Made by a program: the position numbers and the translations under genes. The notes under the pieces were generated by a model that was given only the letters and a program-made list of their open reading frames with translations, made no database searches and had not been told where the DNA came from. Positions 1 through 5,064 of a stretch of DNA of 5,064 bases are shown here, one piece after another. The stretch is taken from the NCBI GenBank assembly GCA_003669255.1, contig QWPO01000208.1, forward strand, positions 1 through 5,064. Direction: 5' to 3'. Origin of the DNA: Planctomycetota bacterium (GTDB lineage Bacteria > Planctomycetota > Planctomycetia > Pirellulales > UBA1268). Each line of letters begins with the position of its first letter. The first letter of the stretch is position 1.

Positions 1-860
1 CCCACCACTCGATCGCCGGAGGTTTCTCGCGGGCCGTCGAGCGGGCCGTTGAGACCGGCTGCGACTGCCTGCAGGTGTTCACCCGCAACATCAACCAGTG
101 GGCCATCTCGCCGCTCGACGAGGCGGAGGCTGATGCCTTCCGGAAGGCCGTCAATGACGCGGGACTGAAACTCGTCGTCGCTCACGACTCCTACCTGATC
201 AATCCCGCCTCAGCCGACGCCACCCTCCGCAAGAAGTCGATCGCCGCCCTTGCCGAGGAGGTGCGGCGAGCCGATCGCCTCGGAATCCCGTGGGTCGTGG
301 CGCACCCCGGCGCTGCCGGCGAGCAGTCGGCCGAGGTGGCGGTCGCCCGCGCGGCAGCGGGAATCGCGGAGGCCCTGACGATGACCGCCGGGCTCGACGG
401 CGGGATTCTCATCGAGACGACGGCGGGCCAGGGCTCGTGCCTCGGTGCCTCGTTCGAGGAGATCGGAGCGATGCTCGATGCGATCGACGCCAAGCCCGGC
501 CTCAAGAAGCGGGTGGGCGTGTGCCTCGATACCTGCCATGTGTTTGCGGCAGGCTACCCACTCGCCCCAGCGGCAGCGCTCGACGAGACCCTGCGGGCCT
601 TCGACCGCCACATCGGTCTCAAGCGGCTCAAGGTGATCCACGCCAACGACTCAAAGCGGGAGTTTGGGTCGCGGGTCGATCGCCACGAGGCCATCGGCAA
701 GGGAAAAATCGGTCGCGAGGCGTTTCGGCTGCTGATCAATCACCCGAAGCTCACGGGCATCCCGTTCATCCTCGAGACGCCGAAGGAAGGCCCCGACGGC
801 AAGCCCTGCCCGAAGGTCGACCGCCGCAACCTCGCGACCCTGCGTCGGCTCCACGCGTAG
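1..860 (+). CDS. nfo: Endonuclease IV (AP endonuclease, Nfo), 5' end outside the window
   Basis: This is a zinc-dependent AP endonuclease of base-excision repair, which cuts DNA 5' of abasic sites. The frame is open from base 3 to the TAG at 858-860, giving 285 visible residues. The first are HHSIAGGFSRAVE, matching the family N-terminus GAHxSIAGG. The E. coli protein is also 285 residues, and its metal-ligand numbering implies that about eight residues are missing here. The GTG at 75 is therefore internal (visible residue 25) and not the start. All nine metal ligands known for the family can be placed: H61 (AHDSYLINP), H101 (AHPGA), E138 (IETTAGQGS), D176 and H179 (CLDTCHVFAAGY), H213 (VIHANDSK), D226 and H228 (GSRVDRHEAIGKGKIG) and E258 (ILETP). 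It is a single-domain TIM barrel and should be active. It converges on the metal-transport operon. Its stop codon lies inside the left arm of the repeat that follows. Confidence 0.97.
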   Translation, partial: HHSIAGGFSRAVERAVETGCDCLQVFTRNINQWAISPLDEAEADAFRKAVNDAGLKLVVAHDSYLINPASADATLRKKSIAALAEEVRRADRLGIPWVVAHPGAAGEQSAEVAVARAAAGIAEALTMTAGLDGGILIETTAGQGSCLGASFEEIGAMLDAIDAKPGLKKRVGVCLDTCHVFAAGYPLAPAAALDETLRAFDRHIGLKRLKVIHANDSKREFGSRVDRHEAIGKGKIGREAFRLLINHPKLTGIPFILETPKEGPDGKPCPKVDRRNLATLRRLHA

Positions 861-914
861 CACAGGTTTCCAACCTGCGGCTATTCACTCCCGCAGGTTG
901 CCAACCTGCGGCTA
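861..914. repeat. Left tandem pair of CAGGTTnnnAACCTG palindromes
   Basis: There are two copies of one palindromic unit, offset by 31 bases. The first is CAGGTT-TCC-AACCTG at 863-877, with 6-bp arms. The second is CCGCAGGTT-GCC-AACCTGCGG at 891-911, with perfect 9-bp arms and a 3-base loop. Each is followed by CGGCTA. The hairpins lie immediately after the nfo stop codon and could stabilise the 3' end of its mRNA or slow RNA polymerase. No T-run follows either one, so neither is a canonical intrinsic terminator. Confidence 0.75.
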
Positions 915-1083
915 CGACTTGATCAAGCGAGGGGCTGCCCGTGCCCCGGGAGCCGGGCTATGGGAGCAAGCGAAGCCACGATGGCGAAGCGCAGCGGACA
1001 TGCAGCGAGCGAAGGGCAGGATGCCCGCAGTGAGCGTCCGGCGACGGGGCATGGGTAGCCCCGAGCGGCGCGAACCAGACAGC

Positions 1084-1102
1084 CACAGGTTGGAAACCTG
1101 TG
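1084..1102. repeat. Right-hand palindrome of the repeat element
   Basis: CACAGGTT-GGA-AACCTGTG has perfect 8-bp arms and a 3-base loop. With its right flank GCTAC it is the inverted counterpart of the left end of the element. It lies 38 bases beyond the stop codon of the fused permease gene as read on the - strand. It could mark the 3' end of that transcript, but no T-run accompanies it on either strand. Confidence 0.7.
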
Positions 1103-1139
1103 CTACGGGAAGACGTTGCAGCCCCTCGCGGCGCGACCG

Positions 1140-1514
1140 TCACGCCTCCGGCGGGATCTCGCGGCCGTGCGGGTCGGCGGCCCGCTCGTCCATGTCGGCC
1201 TCCAGCCGTTCCCGCATCTCGGCGCCGAGATGATGCTCCACCCATTCGGCCGGCGGATGCAGATGATCGAGCGGGAGGTCGGCATGTCGGCCGAGCCAGG
1301 CTTCCCAGAGCCGGTGTGACCGCACCACGTTCTCCGCCTCGCGGCGGCCCGCCGGCGAGAGTCGCCACGACGAGCCGTCGCGGAGAAGGTGGCCGGTGAA
1401 CTCCAGCCAACGAACGACCACTGCCTCGTGCGGCGTCTGCGGCCTTGCCGCGGCGCGGTTTCCCGCTTCCTCCGCCCGCCAGACGGTGGCCAGACGGTCC
1501 TCCCTCGCGACCCG
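1140..1514 (-). other. DtxR/MntR-like regulatory domain within the fused permease (residues 306-429)
   Basis: Aligned by eye, residues 372-399 keep the dimerisation-domain pattern of DtxR at identical spacing. H372, E376 and H391 match DtxR H79, E83 and H98. E395, E398 and H399 match C102, E105 and H106. Glu in place of Cys102 is the MntR arrangement (E99, E102, H103). The helix REDRLATVWRAEEAG (309-323) resembles the first helix of MntR, with D311 at the place of ligand D8 but A314 where E11 would be. From the glycine ending that helix to the first His there are 49 residues, against 56 in B. subtilis MntR. The shortfall falls around the second helix of the helix-turn-helix. The wing (SSWRLSPAGRREA) is recognisable. 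There is no C-terminal SH3-like domain. No in-frame ATG, GTG or TTG occurs between residues 277 and 336, so a separate domain would need proteolysis. Confidence 0.8.
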
Positions 1515-2429
1515 CCAGGCAAGCCGGACGCGGCCGATCAGCCGGGCCGCGAGTCCGTCATCCGGCGTGAGCGCCGCCGCAGCCGCGTATTCCAGGCCGA
1601 GCACCACGGCGATCATGCCCGCGGCGCTGGTGTGGAGCCGCCAGGCCGCGAGATAGCCGACGCACGCGGCCACGGCACCAAGAGCCATCGCCACCACCAC
1701 CATGCGGTGGAGCCGGCGCGTGAGCAGCTCTGCGGCCGCAGCCGGCGCCACGAGCATGGCCACGACGAGCACGGCGCCCACAGCATCGAAACTCGCCACC
1801 GTGGCCACCGCCGTCGCGGCGAGGAGGCCGGTCGTCACAGCGGCCACCGGAATGCCGGCCATCCGGGCGCCGGCAGGATCAAAAGCCGTGAACACCTGCA
1901 GCTTCCACGTCGCCACCGCCGCCGCGACGAGGCCGGCGAGGACGGTCGCTCCTGCAACAAAGGCCCGCGGCACGGGCTGGCCCGCGATCGAGATCGTGTC
2001 GAACGGCAGGAAGGCGAGTTCGCCGTACAGCACACAGGCGGCATCGAGGTGGGTGCCAGGGGGGGCGAGGCCGACGAGCACCACACCGATCGCAAACAGC
2101 GTCGTAAACACGACGCCCGCCCCGGCATCCTCCGTCAGACCTCCGGCTGCCCGCAGGCCCTGTGTCAGCCAGACGGTGAGCATGGCGGCAGCCACCGCCC
2201 CCAGGAAGACGAGCGGACCACCCGGTCGCCCGCCGGCCAGCACGGCCACCGCGATCCCCGGCAGCACGGCGTGGCTGATCGCGTCGCCGACGAGACTCAT
2301 CCTTCTGACGACCAGCAGCGTGCCCACCAGCGCGCACGACGCCGCGATGACGGCAGCCGTGGCCATCGCCCAGGCGTGGATGCCACCCAGGCCAAACGCG
2401 AGATCGCCCACGAGCGTCGACGATGTCAT
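1140..2429 (-). CDS. Metal ABC transporter permease (ABC-3, TroD-like) fused to a C-terminal DtxR/MntR-type domain
   Basis: This is a 429-residue inner-membrane permease of a divalent-metal importer, starting at ATG 2429-2427. The ABC-3 domain covers about residues 10-287. It has roughly eight or nine hydrophobic segments (for example 18-41, 72-90, 104-122, 155-174, 193-211, 216-233, 243-263, 268-287) and the family's cytoplasmic coupling motif RRMSLVGDAISHAVLPG (42-58). ABC-3 permeases usually end at about 270-300 residues. Here about 130 soluble residues follow. They resemble the winged helix (about 306-370) and dimerisation domain (371-429) of iron/manganese-dependent repressors, ending in the typical DPHGREIP. 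The start overlaps the stop of the preceding permease (ATGA). A good Shine-Dalgarno-like GAAGGTGAGG lies 7 bases upstream (2446-2437). It is the last gene of the operon, the place where tro operons carry troD then troR. The permease role is secure. Whether the tail regulates anything is open. Confidence 0.93.
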   Translation of the reverse strand: MTSSTLVGDLAFGLGGIHAWAMATAAVIAASCALVGTLLVVRRMSLVGDAISHAVLPGIAVAVLAGGRPGGPLVFLGAVAAAMLTVWLTQGLRAAGGLTEDAGAGVVFTTLFAIGVVLVGLAPPGTHLDAACVLYGELAFLPFDTISIAGQPVPRAFVAGATVLAGLVAAAVATWKLQVFTAFDPAGARMAGIPVAAVTTGLLAATAVATVASFDAVGAVLVVAMLVAPAAAAELLTRRLHRMVVVAMALGAVAACVGYLAAWRLHTSAAGMIAVVLGLEYAAAAALTPDDGLAARLIGRVRLAWRVAREDRLATVWRAEEAGNRAAARPQTPHEAVVVRWLEFTGHLLRDGSSWRLSPAGRREAENVVRSHRLWEAWLGRHADLPLDHLHPPAEWVEHHLGAEMRERLEADMDERAADPHGREIPPEA

Positions 2430-3340
2430 CGGCCCGCCTCACCTTCGTCGTCGCCACGCCGCACGGTCAGGCCCCGCGCGGCCTCGGCCCGCCGCGCGAT
2501 CCAGCCCCGGTGCGGGGCGCAGAGAAACGAGACCGCAAACGCTCCTGCGGCGGCGATCACCACGAGCGGTCCGGTGGCCAGGCCTGGTCGGGCCGCGCTC
2601 GCTGCCACGCCCACTGCCGCTGCCGCGAGGCCGATCAGGCCCGAGAGCACGACCATGGTTCCCACGCGGTCGGTCCAGAAGCGGGCCGCCACCGGCGGAA
2701 TCACCACCAGCGCCGTCACCAGCACCGCACCGACCGCCGGCAGGCCCGCCACAACCATCAGCGCCACCAACCCCACGATCGCATAGTCGATCCCGCTCAC
2801 CGGCCAGCCCGTTGCCGCTGCGAAGGCCGCGTCGAAGGCGACGAGTGTCGCCTCCTTGAGAATCGCCGCCACGGCCGCCACGGCCACGGCGGCCACCGCC
2901 GCGAGCAGCCACGCATCCCGAGCCGTGAGCGCGGCGGTGTGGCCGAGGAGAAACTGCTCGAGGCCGGCGGAGTTGGCGTAGCCCCAGGCCGGTAATCCCG
3001 ACACCAGCGTGATTCCCAGGCCGAACGAGACACCAATCACCAGCGCCGTCGCCGCGTCGTCGCGGGTACGGGTAAACCGCCGTACGAGCACGAGCATCCC
3101 GAGGCCGGCGCACGCGGCGACGAGCGCTCCCGCAAGCAGCGTGGCCAGGTCACGGCGACCGGTTGCAAGAAACGCGCCGGCCACCCCGACGAGCGTGGCG
3201 TGCGCCGCGGCGTCGCCGGCGAGTGCCCGTTTCCGCAGCACGCAGAGGCTGCCGACGACACCCGCCGCAAACCCAACCGCCGCCACGCCCAAGGCGACGA
3301 CGACCGTGTTGTGGGCGAGGATGCCGGCCGCCGCGGTCAT
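2426..3340 (-). CDS. Metal ABC transporter permease (ABC-3 family, TroC-like)
   Basis: This is a 304-residue inner-membrane permease, the first of two that would pair to form the metal channel. ATG 3340-3338 overlaps the ATPase stop codon in ATGA. The ribosome site upstream is only a weak G-rich stretch, so translation probably depends on coupling. Hydrophobic segments cover about residues 12-34, 45-59, 64-86, 97-116, 143-161, 185-200, 203-219, 227-249 and 256-274. The cytoplasmic coupling motif LRKRALAGDAAAHATLVG (35-52) sits after the first segment, as in ZnuB/TroC/MntB proteins. Other family signatures are LEQFLLGH (127-134) and PAVGAVLVTALVVIPPVAAR (201-220). The tail is short, cytoplasmic and basic (RRAEAARGLTVRR). 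Length is normal for the family. Metal specificity cannot be read from permease sequence. Confidence 0.95.
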   Translation of the reverse strand: MTAAAGILAHNTVVVALGVAAVGFAAGVVGSLCVLRKRALAGDAAAHATLVGVAGAFLATGRRDLATLLAGALVAACAGLGMLVLVRRFTRTRDDAATALVIGVSFGLGITLVSGLPAWGYANSAGLEQFLLGHTAALTARDAWLLAAVAAVAVAAVAAILKEATLVAFDAAFAAATGWPVSGIDYAIVGLVALMVVAGLPAVGAVLVTALVVIPPVAARFWTDRVGTMVVLSGLIGLAAAAVGVAASAARPGLATGPLVVIAAAGAFAVSFLCAPHRGWIARRAEAARGLTVRRGDDEGEAGR

Positions 3341-4113
3341 GGCGTTCGCCCCCGCGCGGCGATCGCCTGAGCCAGGTCGTCGAGGACGTCCACGTGGCCA
3401 GCGTAGGTTCGCTGCAGGTTCTCGGGCGTGAGCGTGTCGATCGTGCGACCGGCGGCGACCACGCGGCGGTCCACGAGGGCGACGCGGTCAAACCATTCGG
3501 CGGCAGTCCGCAGATCGTGATGCACGACCACCACGAGGCGGCCTGCGGCCTTGAGGTCGTCGAGCACGTGGAAAATCCGCTCCTGCGACCGCACGTCGAC
3601 GCCCGCCATCGGCTCGTCGAGGAAGTAGACGTCGGCCTGCTGGGCGAGGGCCCGCGCCAGAAACACCCGCTGCTGCTGCCCACCCGACAGGCGGCCGATC
3701 TGCCGGCTGGCGACATCGGCAAGCCCCACGCGGTCGAGGCACTCGCGGGCGAGCCGACGCTCCCGGTCGCCGGGCCGCCGAAACCAGCCGAGTCGCCCGT
3801 AGGTGCCCATCAGCACCACATCCATGACGTTGACCGGAAAGTCCCAGTCCACCGTCTCCCGCTGCGGCACGTAGCCCACCCGGGAACGGACGCGGCCGAG
3901 CGGCTCGCCGAAGAATCGCACCTCACCGCCAACCAGCGGCACCAGTCCGAGCGCCGCCTTGAGCAGCGTGCTTTTCCCGGCGCCGTTGGGGCCGATGATG
4001 CCAAACAGGCATGGTGAGTCGATCACGAGATCGACGTTCCAGACCACCGGCCGCCGACCGTAGGCGACCGTGACGTCGTGAAACTCGACGAGCGGCCGGG
4101 TCGGCGGGGTCAC
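3337..4113 (-). CDS. Metal ABC transporter ATP-binding protein (TroB/MntB/ZnuC-like)
   Basis: This is the 258-residue cytoplasmic ATPase that powers the importer as a dimer under the two permeases. All ABC motifs are intact: Walker A GPNGAGKST (41-49), Q-loop Gln84 in GYVPQRE, signature LSGGQ (142-146), Walker B VYFLDEP with D166 and catalytic E167, D-loop AGVD (170-173) and H-loop His199 (VVHHDL). The segment PQRETVDWDFPVNVMDVVLMGTYG, from residue 83, is characteristic of the manganese/zinc/iron chelate branch. The start is GTG 4113-4111, which overlaps the binding-protein stop in GTGA. GGGGAG lies 6 bases upstream as a plausible ribosome site. Length is typical. Mn, Zn and Fe transporters of this family share these features, so no substrate is assigned. 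Confidence 0.97.
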   Translation of the reverse strand: MTPPTRPLVEFHDVTVAYGRRPVVWNVDLVIDSPCLFGIIGPNGAGKSTLLKAALGLVPLVGGEVRFFGEPLGRVRSRVGYVPQRETVDWDFPVNVMDVVLMGTYGRLGWFRRPGDRERRLARECLDRVGLADVASRQIGRLSGGQQQRVFLARALAQQADVYFLDEPMAGVDVRSQERIFHVLDDLKAAGRLVVVVHHDLRTAAEWFDRVALVDRRVVAAGRTIDTLTPENLQRTYAGHVDVLDDLAQAIAARGRTP

Positions 4114-5064
4114 GGAGCACTCCCCGACGAGGTCGTCGGCGTGTCTCTCAGCGCAGCCACGATGGCCGCCATGTTCGCTTCGAGCGCGGCCTCGAGCGTC
4201 TCGGCACCGCTGCCGGGGCCACCAAGCGAGTCGGAGTAGAGGGTGCCGCCGACGCCGACGTCGTGCCCTCGGGCCCGCGCTCCCTCGCGGATCGCGGCCA
4301 CACTTCGATCCGAGACGCTCGTCTCGATGAACACGGCAGGGATGCTGCGCGAAACCACGAGATCGACGAGGCGATTGATGTCGGCAAGACCTGCCTCGCT
4401 CTCGGTGCTCGTGCCCTGCACACCCACCACCTCGATGCCGTACGCGCGGCCGAAGTAGCGGAACGCGTCGTGCGCCGTGACGAGCACGCGACGCCCTTCA
4501 GGGATGTCGGCGATCTGCGTCCGCAGCCGCTCGTCGAGCGCCACGAGCCTCGCGATGTAGGCTGCGGCGCGACCTCGATGCGCGTCGGCGTGTGCGGGGT
4601 CGGCCGCCGCGAGCGCCTCGGCCACGGGGGCGGCACCACGGCTCCAGAGCCGGGCGTCGAACCAGACGTGCGGATCGAAGAGGCCGCCGCCGACGGTGAT
4701 CAGATCGGCCTCGAGCAGCGAGTCGCCCACCAGCACCACGGGGCGGCTCCGGCCAAGCCGCTCCAGCAGATCGGAGAGCTTGCCCTCGAGGTGGAGTCCG
4801 CTGGCCACCACGAGGTCGGCCCCAGCGAGCCGGTCGGCATCCCGTGGCGTTGGCTTGTAGGAGTGGGGATCGATGCCGGGGGCCATCAGGCAATCGACGG
4901 CCACCCGGTCTCCCCCCACCTGACGTACAAGATCGGCCACCACGGTTGTGGTGGCCACCACCCGCAGCGGGCCACCGTCCGTTGCCCCTGGAGACTCGCG
5001 GCGGCCGCAGCCAGCCACCAGGAGCGTGAGCCCGCAGGTGGCGGAGACGATCCAACAGACCGCC
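4110..5064 (-). CDS. Metal-binding lipoprotein of the ABC importer (TroA/ZnuA/MntA family), 5' end outside the window
   Basis: This is the extracytoplasmic substrate-binding component (cluster A-I). The frame stays open to the right edge with 317 visible residues. Upstream of the GTG at 5018-5016 it encodes a hydrophobic stretch ending in the lipobox TLLVAGC, with the acylated Cys at 5009-5007. That GTG is therefore the lipobox Val and not the start, and the true start lies just beyond the window. The four metal ligands of TroA can be placed, counting from the lipobox Val as 1: H52 (PGIDPHSYKPTP), H117 (FDPHVWFD), H183 (TAHDAFRYFGRAYGIE) and D263 (LYSDSL). GVQGTSTESEAG (199-210) and IPAVFIETSVSD (226-237) are also family segments. 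This is the His-His-His-Asp set of TroA. PsaA-like Mn proteins have Glu as the third ligand. No His-rich loop of the ZnuA kind is present. Specificity could be Zn, Mn or Fe. As first gene of the operon, its upstream region would hold the promoter and operator. Confidence 0.95.
   Translation of the reverse strand, partial: AVCWIVSATCGLTLLVAGCGRRESPGATDGGPLRVVATTTVVADLVRQVGGDRVAVDCLMAPGIDPHSYKPTPRDADRLAGADLVVASGLHLEGKLSDLLERLGRSRPVVLVGDSLLEADLITVGGGLFDPHVWFDARLWSRGAAPVAEALAAADPAHADAHRGRAAAYIARLVALDERLRTQIADIPEGRRVLVTAHDAFRYFGRAYGIEVVGVQGTSTESEAGLADINRLVDLVVSRSIPAVFIETSVSDRSVAAIREGARARGHDVGVGGTLYSDSLGGPGSGAETLEAALEANMAAIVAALRDTPTTSSGSAP

Larger units (their letters stand above)
856..1107. repeat. 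Nested inverted-repeat element (REP/MITE-like) in the convergent intergenic region
   Basis: This element fills most of the gap between the two convergent units and I see no gene in it. Bases 856-877 are the exact reverse complement of 1086-1107. Over 857-884 against 1079-1106 the match is 26 of 28. Inside these, 931-948 and 1045-1062 form a second inverted pair matching at 16 of 18. The unpaired centre (949-1044) contains AGCGAAG-like short repeats. Left of the inner arm, the unit at 862-883 recurs at 893-914, sharing CCAACCTGCGGCTA exactly. The spacer from the second left copy to the inner arm (915-930) and the spacer on the right (1063-1078) are both 16 bases, so the whole has palindromic geometry with one extra left unit. 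It carries no transposase. Similar CAGGTTnnnAACCTG repeats are common in planctomycete and verrucomicrobial genomes as I remember them. Mobilisation in trans, for example by a REP-associated Y1 transposase, is inference only. Confidence 0.8.

Noticed and set aside
75..77. GTG as a possible start of endonuclease IV
   Set aside because: The 24 upstream codons encode the conserved HHSIAGG...CLQV N-terminus of the family, so the gene begins outside the window.
290..922. Alternative + strand frame overlapping nfo
   Set aside because: It is a shadow frame, extremely rich in Arg and Gly, and conflicts with the complete set of endonuclease IV motifs in the other frame.
861..1107. CRISPR array
   Set aside because: There are only three short palindromic units, in opposite orientations and with unequal spacing. 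No regular spacers or cas genes are present.
898..1233. Open frame of 111 codons crossing the repeat (starts MPTCGYDLIKRG, contains HRLETCATG)
   Set aside because: It is a translation of the palindromic repeat and runs antisense into the end of the fused permease gene. It has no ribosome site and no protein-like composition. Such peptides are typical spurious predictions from this repeat type.
1389..2859. Two long open frames on the + strand (465 and 385 codons) opposite the permease genes
   Set aside because: They are antisense shadows of GC-rich genes. They are rich in Arg, Ala, Pro, Ser and His, have no recognisable domains, and run opposite well-supported permease sequences.
4935..4956. 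Perfect 9-bp inverted repeat GGCCACCAC-GGTT-GTGGTGGCC
   Set aside because: It lies within the binding-protein gene and encodes the conserved VATTTVVAD segment, where GTG/ACC codon runs easily create such symmetry. Its position inside a coding region far from any start gives no reason to call it an operator.

Overview
This is a GC-rich bacterial window with five protein genes and one repeat cluster. Base composition, the fused permease-regulator and the repeat with a CAGGTTnnnAACCTG core suggest a planctomycete or a relative in the PVC group. That assignment is inference from pattern memory. No rRNA or other phylogenetic marker is present.

Layout: (1) Left edge to 860, + strand: endonuclease IV (nfo), complete except for roughly eight N-terminal residues that lie outside the window. 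(2) 856-1107: a noncoding, nested inverted-repeat element filling the gap between two convergent transcription units. It overlaps the nfo stop codon. (3) 1140 to the right edge, - strand: a four-gene metal-uptake ABC operon of the TroA/ZnuA/MntA type (cluster A-I binding protein, ABC-3 permeases). In transcription order it encodes a substrate-binding lipoprotein (5' end outside the window), the ATPase, a first permease, and a second permease with an extra C-terminal DtxR/MntR-type domain. All three gene junctions are 4-base overlaps (GTGA, ATGA, ATGA), so translation is probably coupled. The operon promoter and any metal-responsive operator lie beyond the right edge.

Working together: the lipoprotein should capture a divalent metal (Mn, Zn or Fe) outside the cytoplasmic membrane and deliver it to the two-permease channel, powered by the ATPase. 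The regulator-like tail on the last permease matches the place of troR after troD in the treponemal order troA-B-C-D-R. It also recalls chlamydial YtgCR, a permease fused to a DtxR-type repressor. The tail keeps most DtxR-family metal ligands of the dimerisation domain, but its winged-helix part looks shortened. It may be a tethered metal sensor, a cleavable repressor, or a relic.

Nothing else in the window looks like an undescribed system. The fusion and the repeat cluster are the two items worth following up.
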